Shown in pieces: positions 1-11,004 of a DNA stretch of 64,000 nucleotides. The position numbers were made by a program, and so were the translations under genes. Position 1 is the stretch's first letter, and every line of letters starts with the position of its first letter. Source of the stretch: Sipunculus nudus (Eukaryota; Annelida; Sipuncula; Golfingiida; Sipunculidae); NCBI GenBank assembly GCA_026874595.1, contig CM049310.1, forward strand, positions 34,537,558 to 34,601,557. Reading direction: 5' to 3'. Below the pieces are notes generated by a model. That model saw only the letters and a program-made list of their open reading frames with translations, was not told where the DNA came from and did no database searches.

Positions 1-145
1 GAAGACCCTGCAAGTATGAAGACCCTAAAGCGTCTACATGTGATTAACAGGAGCACGATGTAAACAAAATTATACAGTTTTGGAATCTGACAAATCAAAA
101 TAAAGTATTCTCTTTTCTTCCCACCTTACATAATAATATACTATT

Positions 146-149
<4 letters not shown>

Positions 150-213
<64 letters not shown>
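150..213. repeat. (TA)n microsatellite
   Basis: Uninterrupted TA dinucleotide run of about 60 bp in the flank upstream of the first gene. The rest of 1-540 is AT-rich single-copy-looking sequence with no gene that I can recognise. Confidence 0.95.
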
Positions 214-218
<5 letters not shown>

Positions 219-540
219 GATATAATTTCATGTGGTTATAAGATGCAAATATTTACAGCTGTGGGAGGTTATATTTACCCCATATTCTTAATATGAACAA
301 TCATGGTGTTAATTAAATGAAAGTGATACCGGATCCCCTGCATGCAGTAATATTTGCCCGCTGTGTTGTGGTATGCCTTTGTGTCAGCTGACGAAGGGTT
401 GGGGGTTGTAGCAAAGTGGCAGACGACGATGTTACTCAGGCAGACACCCATCAGTACACCTGGACTGCATCTTCCTACACAGGCCCTTCCTCAAGGCTAC
501 CCAGGTAAAGCTGATTTATAGGTGTGTATATGCAGCCTCT

Positions 541-661
541 CATGTGGTGAAGGTACAGGTAATCCGGGAAGGAGGCATCATCGGCACGCGAGCGGAGAGC
601 GGAAACGGTCAGCTTCAGTAGAGCCGTCCCTGACTAGCATTTCTACAAAACAAACACTTCG
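541..661 (+). promoter_or_regulatory. Candidate 5' UTR exon and promoter-proximal region of the alpha-crystallin-like gene
   Basis: A locally GC-richer, stop-containing stretch ends at a strong splice donor (CTTCG|GTGAGT, GT at 662-663). The next good acceptor with a coding exon is TTTTCTTACAG at 3321-3331, directly before the ATG at 3335. The simplest model is a non-coding first exon spliced to the coding exon. I see no clear TATA box and no clear heat-shock element (nGAAnnTTCn array), so the exon start is only approximate. Transcript data would settle both ends. Confidence 0.45.
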
Positions 662-1589
662 GTGAGTTAACCTGTTGTATAATGTAGATATAAAAATTAT
701 AGACACTTCTCAAAAACCAAGTACTCATTTTATAAATTCCATTCTTTTCCGTCTCATTTTATGAATATAACTTCCAAAGTCTGAAAAAAATGATTCAAAT
801 ACATGCGGCATACCTTCCTGAAATTAATTCAGTATTATTTGAAAACAGAACTGTGGTTATAATATTGGAAGATACATGTGATAATTGTGGAAATAATAAT
901 CCAAATAAATTGCTGATGGAGGATATATATTTAAGTGAAGTGTATAAAATTTCTGGAATGTGTCTAAAACATATAAGTTTTACATGTTTCACACAACAGC
1001 TGCAACTTCTTATTTTATATGGATCAAAGTCTTTTTAGAAAACAGAACCCCTTTTAACATGATGTTAGTTTACACATTGATTAACTGCAGTCTAGTCTAA
1101 TTAATATGATATATTGTTGTAATCTCGTGAATCAGTGAAGGTCTTATATAATACAGCCACCTCTTTTGAGCATGCGTATACGCATAGCGCAACCTTCAGC
1201 AGAGGACCTGTATTAATATTATTTTTCCGGTCATGATATGAGAAAACATTGAAAAAAAGGAATTGTAGAATCAGACATTTCGTTTCCGGGCTGTAACTTG
1301 AAAATGAAATCGTTCAATGCATGCAGTTTTGGAAAATATAAAAGTCTCGGTTATATATACCTTTTTATCATGCATAAGTAAAGTATTATATATTATCACA
1401 ATTTATTATAATTATATACTTTTTCCTCTCTTGACAAATGTATATATGACACGATATTTTATTTGCTAAAACACACAATTTTTTTAGCTCAGCTTTGTAA
1501 ATCTCCTTGATTTCCAAAAATTATTTTACTGCGACATTTTTTGTGAGTTAGTCGCGTTTTTGTGTGTTTTTAGTACTTCGAAAATCAGA

Positions 1590-2200
1590 CTTGTGTTAGT
1601 CTTCTGGGCTGCAAAACAAAACTTTTACACTCAACCCTAAAACTAAAACTTTGTTTATCAACAGCACATATAACAATGTTACCATGCAAAAAATGAAGAA
1701 ATTCGACCCAGCCAGCATGTCCGTCAAAATTGTTTTCTGATGATAACTCCAGTTTGGATTGACATATCGACTGCACATTAAATTAAATATGGGCCATTTC
1801 TAAAGCAAGAACTCTATCATTTTTGGTCAAGTGGTCAAAGGTCAAGTTCACAGGACCCATTTATTTAGAAGGATTGTGGATGTAATTTAAAAAAAGCCAA
1901 ACTTTTCATCCTAAACCTTCCATCTAAAACACATAGGTGACCTGCAAATAGGAGATGAACCTGGTTGATTTTAGGGTTACAAGGTGAAAGGGCAAGGCAC
2001 AGTGGCAGTCTGTAGACATATTTGTTTCTGAATCATAACTCTAGTTGGGAGTTACAAATCGGTTTCAAATATGATTTATATTTGGCCCACCAATAAAGTA
2101 ATTAAAACGTTTTTTTTTTATTTTGGGATCATGAGAACATAGACCAAGGTCACGGGATAGAAGGCGTTATTCACTATTATGTCAAATCACAGTTTGGGAT
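1590..2200 (+). repeat. Degenerate relic of a family A tandem core
   Basis: Contains phrases such as GGTCAAAGGTCAAGTTCACAGG, 'ctgttgattttagggt' style text and a repeated '...aaaccttccatct...' segment that also occur in the core of the 11-13 kb family A element. At least two diverged ~135-bp units can be followed. The terminal palindromes are missing, so this is a truncated or eroded copy. Confidence 0.5.
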
Positions 2201-2585
2201 AGACCAGATCCTGATCAGGGTTTGGACTGGTCAGAATCCCGATTGGGAGTTGGGACTGGTATTTGGAATATAAAATTCTGGTCATTTTTAACCAGCTGTT
2301 AGGTATCTTAGTGACAGGACCCTTGATTTTGATAAACATGTTAGGAATTATGATAATCAACGAATTTAATCATTCATATCATCACTGGAATCATTTTGCT
2401 GATGAGTATAGTCATGACAACTGTCTTTATGCTTATCCCTAAACACAGAACTAAATGAGATACATGTACATGTATCCACACTGATACATGCATGTATTCT
2501 TCACACTTTACAAATATCAGGCTGCATTCCTGCTTGTATATGAATATGGGTCAGCTTTGTTAGATAAAAAATGTTATGTTGATAT

Positions 2586-2665
2586 TTAGCTCAGTTGACT
2601 CTAAGTCAACTGAGCTATAGTGATTACCCAGCGTCCGTCATCCGTCCGTCTGTTTGTACGTTGAA
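2586..2665 (+). mobile_element. Family A left-end fragment (palindrome plus GTCC run)
   Basis: Starts with TTAGCTCAGTTGAC, then five bases, then GTCAACTGAGCTA, a near-perfect hairpin, followed by a short TCCGTC-type run. This is the left terminal module seen at 11005, 18058 and (inverted) 20460 and 21705. The usual element body does not follow, so the copy is truncated or has diverged. Confidence 0.65.
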
Positions 2666-3334
2666 AAAATGAAAAATTTTGCATTTACACTCGGTAATCC
2701 GGAGCGTTTTAAACTGAGCGTATAAAGTACTATGCTGGCATTTAATATAGTATACTGCAAGATTGAGTCCCTCCAGATCTGGCGCGTTCCCTCGACTTAT
2801 ACTTAACTCGAAATACAGCGCGCTCCAAGAAAAGTCCAGCGCGGGCTGGAAACTAGACCGACCTAACCCTGTCGGTCTGGTTAAGACCACTCTTAACAGA
2901 AACCTAGTGCATTCGGCACAGATCTAGTGCATATTGGGAACCCAGAGGGGTCCGATTTTGAGTGTAAATGGGCTATTTTTACAGCTAACCCCCTCTGTCG
3001 AGAAATTCCAATACTCATGTTCAGTTTTCTATGTTCAACCTTGGCGTGCAAGTCACAGTAAGGCTACAATTCAGTGAGAATAGAGTGCATATAAATGATT
3101 GTTTCAAAGTCGACAACGGCCTATATGTTTAATTCATATAGATTTAGAATAAACATGCCGATTGTCTTCATTCAAAATGTTAATTTAGGCTAAATTTCAG
3201 ACAAATATATACAGTTATATCATATATAATTAAGTAATAGCATGTTATACTCCTGTGGTCTATATGTTACTGAAAATAATAATGTAATAAATTTCAAAGT
3301 CAGACATTCATATATACGTATTTTCTTACAGAAA

Positions 3335-3571
3335 ATGGCTGAATTTTTTGAGAAGGACGGAGTTCGCCACATGCGTGTGTCCACGAAAGTTACGGGCCAC
3401 AACGCGGCAGACTTGTCGATAAGACCGAAGGACGACAAGTTTCTGGTGCTGGACAAGGCAGGGTCGGTGATAGCTGAGCTGAACGTGCCGGAAAGTGTGG
3501 ACCCTTACACCATAGAGGCGGAAATGACCAGCACTGGTGACCTCACAATCTCAGCGGCCTTGAAGAGCTAA
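3335..3571 (+). CDS. Compact alpha-crystallin / HSP20-type domain protein, 78 aa
   Basis: The ATG at 3335 lies three bases after a strong acceptor (TTTTCTTACAG|AAAATGG) and has a good context (A at -3, G at +4). An upstream ATG in the same frame (3242) would read through the acceptor and is rejected. The C-terminal half carries VPESVDP at residues 51-57 and TSTGDLTISA at 65-74. These match the typical end of an alpha-crystallin domain, 'LP..VDP..v.s.ls.dG.Lti.a'. Known members are ATP-independent holdase chaperones that form dimers and oligomers. Residues 12-45 read as the first beta strands of the domain. The segment between the two halves is far shorter than in ordinary sHSPs, and there is no long N-terminal arm and no C-terminal IxI motif. 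Codon use is more GC-rich than the flanks. The family call rests on motif recall; the function is inferred. It could instead be a related CS/p23-like fold. Confidence 0.68.
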   Translation: MAEFFEKDGVRHMRVSTKVTGHNAADLSIRPKDDKFLVLDKAGSVIAELNVPESVDPYTIEAEMTSTGDLTISAALKS

Positions 3572-3935
3572 TTACCGGATACGTGTGCTCATGTAGCGGC
3601 TGAGCTATCATCATATCTTTAATAGGCATGTTTATATTTGCTGCTAAAGATGTATTAAACGCCGAACATTGTGCACGCTGGCACGGGAAGACAACAGTGA
3701 ATGCTTACGGATGGACGCTTACGGATGGAAATCAAGCTGCTATGCCCGAGATTTGAGATCTGCATGTATTTAGGTGTCACAGAGCGGCTCAAGTGGCATG
3801 GATTATTACGTCATAATGACGTCGAAATATTTACATTCCGACGGCGAGTGTCATTAGATCAGTGTCTATATAGGTATGCAGTCGCTCTGCAAATTTCGAT
3901 CAGTGAAAATAAAACAAAAGCAATAGATTAAGAAT
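3572..3935 (+). other. 3' UTR with poly(A) signal of the alpha-crystallin-like gene
   Basis: A consensus AATAAA lies at 3908-3913, about 340 bases after the stop codon, in AT-rich sequence. Cleavage is expected roughly 10-30 bases later. The open frame at 3701-3931 overlaps this region and has no recognisable domain. A pair of TGACGT-type sites occurs at about 3806-3831. Confidence 0.4.
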
Positions 3936-4197
3936 GTGATTGCAGAAGACATTGCTGCTTTTTTCAAAGGATTAAAACATTACTTCATAAATATTTGTTT
4001 GCTTCAATTTTATTATATATCAGTTCAAGCTGGGTTCGTCTGTGGTTGAGTCAGTACAAGTCAAACTTCGCTCATAATTCTTTAATGTTTATCATGAAAT
4101 AGTCAACATTTAAGAGGTGTAAAATGAAGATATAGATGATAAAAAATATTTAGTCTGTGTGTGTGTGCATATACATTGTGTGGGTGTGTGTGTTGAG

Positions 4198-4200
<3 letters not shown>

Positions 4201-4241
<41 letters not shown>
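4201..4241. repeat. (GA)n microsatellite
   Basis: About 41 bp of GA repeats, preceded by a GT-rich stretch. The surrounding 3936-4414 is AT-rich with no gene seen. Confidence 0.95.
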
Positions 4242-4244
<3 letters not shown>

Positions 4245-4414
4245 TTGACAGAGGTGAAGTACACATTGTCAAGTTAATTGTAGGTTCACAATATTAGTAT
4301 TTAGATATTTGTTATAGGTTTCAGTCATTCAAGATAACATAACATTATCGATAAGATGAATTACTACATGTCTGGAATGATGAAGAGTTATAGGCTAATG
4401 TAATACCCTAGCAT

Positions 4415-4915
4415 TGATGTAGGACTCGAACGCGGACTTCGATTCCGAATCCGAGTCCACGTTTCCAGTGACTTGGACTTAATTGTCCTGGACTCGGACA
4501 TGGACTCAGGGAACAGGAGTCGAGATATTTAGCCAAGTCCACCCCGAGTCCAGTTGAATTAAGACTGTCACTTAAGATGTGCCGTTAATATTCGAAAAAG
4601 AAGGAAAACCTAATTAAGCAAAATACTGATTGAATATTATCAACATATATGACCAATACATGGCTATTTTCTATATTTTACATAATGATTTCCTTTCCCA
4701 AAATAAGGAAATTCTATCTAAATGTAATCCACCATTGACGTTCAAATACATCTATATTAAACATATGATTATCTGAAATTCCCACGTTTGCTTTTTGTAG
4801 TATACAGATGATTTTTATTGGATTGGGACTTAATTTCATCTTTCTAAAAAATCTCCCATTAGAGGACTCAACTAGCCCGGACTCAGATCTGCATTTGGAT
4901 AGTATAGACTCGACC
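4415..4915. repeat. GGACTC/GAGTCC word-rich repeat
   Basis: Between 4420 and 4560 the words GGACTC, GACTCGGAC, GAGTCC and CGAGTCCA recur in both orientations, and again at about 4866-4910 (GGACTC, CGGACTCAG, GACTCGACC). The 300 bases between are plain AT-rich sequence. The layout, short degenerate words at both ends in opposite orientation, recalls the elements at 56.7 and 59.6 kb. There is no exact long terminal repeat, so the limits are approximate. Confidence 0.45.
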
Positions 4916-7900
4916 ACAAAACTGCACCTTATAAAGTGACAGACGAGAACAGGTCGTGGTTTTAGGGTGTTTGGTGTTCTAGTGTCTGCTCGCTTCTGTA
5001 CAGGAATGCACAGCTCAGCTGCAGGTCCCTCCCCAACTACACCACGATTAATGTCCTGTCCTTAGGCCTCGAGTCACACGACAGTGACAGCCATGGCAGA
5101 CTGAGCACGAGTCAGCAGAGTTGATATCACAGGCTGAGCCTGAAGAATGTACAGGGCGGGGATCACGCTTTGTTTTAAGAAAGGAAGTTGGTTGGTGAAT
5201 GTGACGAGCCTAGCATTCCCTAATCTGTAAGTATAGACCCATGAGCAACACACGGAAGAGGGGATAATGAAAAGACAGAATGCCATCACCTGGCCCAGAT
5301 AAATTTAGAAGGACCACTCAGTTGTTCGAGCTCACAAATAATCAACTGCACAATCAGCATCTAACCTTTGTATATATTGGTACAGACTGGTCATACAAAG
5401 TTCAAGCTGATAGCTGTTACAAAGCAGCGGAACTGGTAAACCGATTGTGATGATCTGACAAAGATGATTCCACAGTCCAGTGTGGGGATGCTGCAGGCCC
5501 TCTGGCGGAAGATGATGACATTATTTTTCATCGAGGCAAGTATCTTTGTTAGCTGTACAAAAAAGCAGGTACACCAGTAGATATAAGGCAGTGAGTGTAT
5601 TTTCTAAGGAATGGGAACGGGCAGGTAAAGATGTCGAATGTCTCAAACAAAAATAAGTTCGGAAAAATCAGATGTTGTGTTTCGTCAAATAAACCTTAAA
5701 TTAATTAATGTCGAATCATTCTAGTGTCTAATAGATATTAATGAACACTCACTAATCATAACGGAGAGGCTCGTGACATTTTTTTTTTAATTTCCAAATG
5801 GTTCTAATTTTTTGATGATTTTTTTAAACATCAATCTTAAGAGCATGCATAATGCACATACCGATGCAGGACCGACACATTGCTGTATTGCTACTGACGG
5901 TCAAAATGGTATATTTAGAAAGTCTGCGGTTGAAGCATAAGGTGGAAGGAAGTGGAGAAGGGAGGACATTCGGGAGGTCCAATTCGCCTTCTTAATTTCA
6001 CGATATATATCCTTGCACATACGTACTGCATGGCTCGGTTTTGTATGCGCGCTTTATTGTCTGAGTATACCGCCAGGTGTCTCTGTTGCATGGAGATGGC
6101 TGTTTCTCTCCATTTGCGTGTTGATTCAGATCTCAGATATCACATGATACACAATTATCGCTAGATCGTGTCATTGCTTCTATTTTTTTTCTGTGCACAG
6201 TTAACAGAAAATATTATAATACCAGTTGCTTTAATAAAACATCATCGTCATACCTCTCATACAAAAAAAAATCACCACAGATAAAGCTCTGGTACAATCT
6301 TATCTTATACCAATGTAACCATGGTGAGTTTTTTTTTTTCACTGGAGCGATAAATATAGTATGATTTGGCTTAATGTAGCAATTCGGTGATGATATAGCT
6401 GGTTGTTGTAATATTATAATGGGCGGGATTAACAGGAGCTAGGTACCGTCCTTAACATTTTAGGGATATCAAATACATGGATTCTATTTTAATCTTTTTT
6501 ATATATTTTATGTGGCAGATAAAATGCATAAATTATATTTAAATTTTTCAACTTTCAAAACTGCATGCCACATGACACCCGCAGATTAATGTCCCCTAGA
6601 TGTCCTTATGGAGGGTTGCAGTCACGACTGCTATTTCAACGCGAAGCGGCATCTGACGGCTGAAACAGGAACCATATCTCAAATCAAATGCACAGCAAAC
6701 GCGTGTTCGGGAACGCGTTTGACAAATTGGACTTGGCATCCCGTATTTATGGAATTTCACCAAAGGTTTCTCGAAGGTTCAAAGGAACATACAATAATAT
6801 CCACCAGAAGTCTGCTTGCTCTGCATAATTTCACCTCAGCAGCTCTCCGGACTATATATATGTATATGTGTGTGTTTTTGCTGTTCCGAAACAGCCTGCC
6901 TGACCCTGGTGTCACCATATGCTATATATATATATTAAATCCACCATATTCGGTAACAAATTACAGAATCGGTTAGTGGGCAGTAATATAAACAAATATG
7001 AAAATATACAGGTACCACGTTTAATACGAAATATACATTATTACATTATTAAAAACAAACTTCGAATGTGAAATATAACGTAATAAAAAGTAGAACCCTG
7101 AGTGCCCCCGCCTGGATGATCCTGGCTGTGTGTATCTACACGGCTATCACGATTGGACAATCCCATCCCGGGTCACCTCCGGGACAAAGCCGCCCCCTGA
7201 TACCCATGAATTGCTCGATAATAATTTAATAGCCGAATGTAACAATGGGATAGAACCCTTTGAATTGAAAAAAAATATTATGATGATTAAGATCAAGTAT
7301 AAAAGTTTATGGATGTTCCTTGGAAGTTATCCTCACCCTAAAACAATTATTGACAGAAAAACTTAATTAAGGATAAAACACAAAAACTCTCGCCACCTGG
7401 CAGAGGTTATAGATAAAATCAAAGTCGCTCGAATCCCTGTTTCAGGGGGAAATGGGAAGAAACAGTGCATATTACACCTCAGCAGTGAAACATGCTATCT
7501 CCATACGAAGAACTACGTTAGGTAGTACTATACACTCATATATAGTCCACAGTTTCGTCCATTTCTAAATAAAAACACAACTACAAATAGGGATTCGAGT
7601 GCCTGTGATAAAATCAAGAATAAGCAGTGCTATAGCGTATATTGTCATTGGCCATGGCTCTTAATCGCTGTCACGCAATTCTTTTGTGGCAACGCCTAAA
7701 ATATGTTCGTTTTCGGTCTAGTAGTGTCGGAATGTATATACTATGTGGCCCTTTTCCCATATTTCACAATAAACATGGAGGAATTTGACATTATTTGGGA
7801 CCCTTCGCTAAGGGTCTATCGCAGCGCCATCTATTAGAAACTAGTGTATCTAATCGGTGAACCCTGCCCATAGAAACCCGAACGAATCCAGCTGAAGTCG

Positions 7901-8003
7901 CGCGTACCTGTTCCGACTCAAGAACGGGTAATAAGCAAGTATTAATAAAGTACTTTTCCCTAGACAGCCTGTAAATTATAGCAGTTCATTATTTATATTT
8001 GTA
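4916..8003. other. Non-coding stretch, no confident gene
   Basis: Mostly AT-rich sequence with homopolymer runs. Two patches are less random. The first is 6590-6850 (GC-richer, with AACGCGT...ACGCGTT), covered by a 122-residue plus-strand frame (6608-6976) that has no domain I know. The second is 7775-7837, a 20-codon frame starting MEEFDIIWDPSL in a good start context, with a GACCCTT/AAGGGTC hairpin inside it. Neither is enough to call a gene. Confidence 0.5.
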
Positions 8004-9758
8004 TCTCAAGACAAAGTCGAGATACTATGGTTTATGCACGGTCGCGCCGCCGGAGCCACCGCAGAGATTTCGTTTGGACGCGATAACTAAAAAAATTTTT
8101 GCTGATCTTTACCAAACTTGACATGTGCAGGGATATGGATAAGAGGACAAAGCTTATTTATAATAGGTTCATGACCTTCACTAGGAGAGTGACCTTGACC
8201 TTGAATAGATCCATTTTGGGGGGAAATCACACAAATTCTTGAATATCTCAAGAAATATTGCATGGATTGATCGAAAAATCAATTTGACCGAAGCTCTTGA
8301 ATAGTGTTGTGATGTACCGGAAACTGCCACCTTTTATCCTTTTCTTGTTTTCGTGCTGTTACATACCCCTATTATTGCCACTTAACAGTACTGTGAGCGT
8401 TATAAGTCGAAAACTAATGGACAGACTTTCAAATTATGCATATACATAGACATAGGTAATGGGATGATATTTATTTAAATTGGGGTCATGACCATTCCTA
8501 TGAGAGTGGTCTTGACCTTGAATATTGCCATATATGGTGAAAATCACACAAAATCATGAATATCTCAGTAAGGGATGCATGGATTTGTCCACAAATCAAA
8601 CTGGCCGAAGATCTTGGATAGCTTTGTCTTATGTTGAAGAATGGTGGCGCCATCTTCTGTCCTTTTCTTGTTTTCGCACCTTTTAATACCCCATAATTGC
8701 CACTCGACAGTATTGTGAGCATTATAAGTAAAAAACTAAAGAACGGATTGGGTTGAAATTGTGCATGTCCATTGATCTCGGATACTTTCATCTTGTATTC
8801 AATACTGGTGGCGCTATCTGCAATCGTTATTGTGTGGCGTCCATCCGTACGGAAAAATTGCTCATATCTCCGGACGAGGTTCAAGGTATTGCTCTGAAAT
8901 TTGGCATGTCTATCCATGTTGGAAAGTTTTCTCATAAACCAGACAGGAGACGCCACCTACATTCCCGTTTTTTGTAGAGGGAATTAATGCCGTTTTCTGA
9001 GTAATGATTTGCCCTATTGGCCTGAAATTGTACATATCCATAGATCTTGGACTCTTCAATCTTGTACTCAATACCGGTGGCGCCATCTGCAATCGTTTTG
9101 CCGTGGCGTCCATCTGTACATGTGCTTTTGGTGAAAATTGCTCATATCTCTTGAGTTCTTCAAGATATTGGTCTGAAATTTTGCATGTCCATCCATCTTG
9201 GAATGTTTTTCTTAAACCAGACAGGTGGCGCCACCTACCTTCTCGTTTTGTAGAATAAATTAATGCCCTTTTCTCAAGAGTGATTTGTCCTATTGGCCTG
9301 AAGTTGTACATATCCATAGATCTTGGACATTTCCATCTTGTACTCATGACTTGTGGCGCCATCTGCAATAGTTTTGCCTTTGTGTCCAGCTGTACATGAG
9401 CCTTGGGTGAAAATTGCTCATATCTGCGAGGTGGTTCATGGTACTGGTCTTAAGTTTGCCATGTCTATCCATCTTGGAAAATGGAGAGTTTCCCCGTCAA
9501 CAAGAAAGGTGGCGCCACCTACCTTACCATTTTTATGGTATAAATGAATCCCCTTTTCTCAAGAGTGATTCACCCAATATTAGGTGAAAAATATTGTCTC
9601 TCAAGTTGATATATATATAGATGGAAGAAACCCTAATCGCTTGCCAAGTGTCAGTATATGCTGCTTAAGTTGGGGGGGGGGGGGGGGCTAGTCTTAAAGG
9701 GGGGGGGGGTTAATTGTCTGGGGATACTTCGGCACCTGCGGTGCAAATAAATATCTAG
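8004..9758 (+). mobile_element. Non-autonomous Helitron, copy 1
   Basis: Begins TCTCAAGACAAAG right after an A (8003). It ends with the hairpin GGCACCTGCGGTGC (9731-9744), a ten-base spacer and CTAG (9755-9758), followed by T. These are the hallmarks of a Helitron: 5' TC, a GC-rich 3' hairpin about 10 bases before CTRR, and insertion between A and T. The second copy at 20856-22599 shares both ends. There is no Rep/helicase frame, so it is non-autonomous. The body has tandem units of about 270 bp (starts near 8811, 9077 and 9350), each with a GGTGGCGCC(A/C)(T/C)C palindrome. Long frames on both strands (8498-8956, 8910-9368, 9004-9258) follow the repeat period and are not genes. Poly(G) runs precede the 3' hairpin. 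Confidence 0.82.
9672..9709 (+). repeat. Twin poly(G) tracts in Helitron 3' subterminus
   Basis: Runs of about 16 and 11 G, separated by a short CTAGTCTTAAA segment, lie just before the 3' hairpin. The second Helitron has the matching tract at 22526-22551, preceded by the same TTCTTAAA. Exact G counts may be affected by sequencing error. Confidence 0.85.
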
Positions 9759-11004
9759 TTATTAATATACTTGTCTGATATTAAGGAATAAAAACATAAC
9801 TCACTGATATTCTATGTTTTATTAATGCATTACTGATATAAATATAAACATATATGTATTAGTTTATTTTTTTTTTTAATTCAGATAGATGTTCGTTAAA
9901 TAAAACTTGAGTTAGATCTTCAACAATCTGGCAGTGCTACAAAGTCAAATTATTACGTCTAAATGTTATACAGTGGTGCACGATAGACGTAAATATTCAA
10001 AAAGTCATAAAAAGACAGAAATTTTCATTGACGGACCATCTAAACTTTCTCTTCTTTGATTATATTTTCCGGTAATTTTCCATGCAACAACTCGGGTAGA
10101 TTCCGTTCAAACTGTTCAGTGCACATCGTGAAATTATGCAGTCCTATACATGTATTCTCTTCTCTTGCTCTGGGGGTAAAATCACTGTCTTCACAGTAAA
10201 TAGTACTAAATACTCATGAAATCCTTGCAGAATATATGAGGGCCACGTCCAATCAGCCAGACACACGTTTAGGATCCTTAATGATCCAGAAGACAAATTA
10301 TAGTATGGAGGTGTTCTTAGGATGGTAAGAAAATGGGATAGTAAGAAAATCAAATTTTGGATTCAAGTCAGTGATTTTTCTGTGGCAATGGCGGGGTGTA
10401 CGCAGTCGCAGGCTAACACAGGAGGGAAGAAGCTTAAAAATGGCAGGATTTACATGTCAATTAAAATGGATTGAGGTACTCTTACATATTAAGCTTACGA
10501 GTTGGAATATTAAATCATAAAATAAATTTATTCGTGGTTGTAGACTGATAAAAAGTGTTTTAAGATTTTTTGATAGGCAGACAAGACCGTTGTATACATT
10601 AATAATTACACGTTTAAAAATTATTTTTACAACATAAAAATAGAACCGTTTTCAGATATAGGTATAATAGAATGTTACTGTAAGGATTATTACGATGTTA
10701 GCATATTAAACCGTTCCAAGGTGCAGAACGAGTTTAAATACCTAATTACTGCCATCCTCAACCATTCTATTTCTTACCAAATTCGTAATGTAGATAATCA
10801 ATATTAATATTTGTTACCAGAACAAATCTGTTATGGTAAATTCTAATGAACTCTGCCCTCCTATGCACCTGTTACGTTAACTTTATGGGTGGTGCATGGT
10901 TATCTTAGCGGGTAACCTTTTCCACCACCATTCATTTGCATCCACGAATCCGGCCGTCAGTCAGCCAGAAAAAAAGAAAAAAACAAACGCGACCACAGGT
11001 TTTA
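9759..11004. other. AT-rich spacer, no gene seen
   Basis: No repeat module or coding exon that I can recognise. The minus-strand frame at 10144-10353 has no domain and looks like chance. Confidence 0.5.

Larger units (their letters stand above)
662..3331 (+). other. Predicted intron of the alpha-crystallin-like gene
   Basis: Runs from GTGAGT (662) to the acceptor TTTTCTTACAG (ending 3331), about 2.67 kb, all AT-rich. It contains a degenerate repeat (about 1590-2200) resembling the AGGTCA-bearing core of family A, and a separate family A left end at 2586-2665. Apart from these I see no coding sequence. The open frame at 790-1038 has no recognisable domain and is probably chance. Confidence 0.45.

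Noticed and set aside
2585-2620. Hairpin followed by T/G-rich run, like a bacterial terminator
   Set aside because: It is the family A terminal palindrome, present at several loci.
6608-6976. 122-codon plus-strand frame beginning MEGCSHDCYF
   Set aside because: The second half is AT-rich chance sequence, and there is no domain, promoter or splice evidence. Kept only as a structured patch.
7775-7837. 20-codon frame MEEFDIIWDPSL...
   Set aside because: Good start context but too short to assess; no family or conserved context seen.
8498-9547. Several 64-152-codon frames on both strands
   Set aside because: They lie in the tandem core of Helitron copy 1, repeat with its period and show no protein domain.
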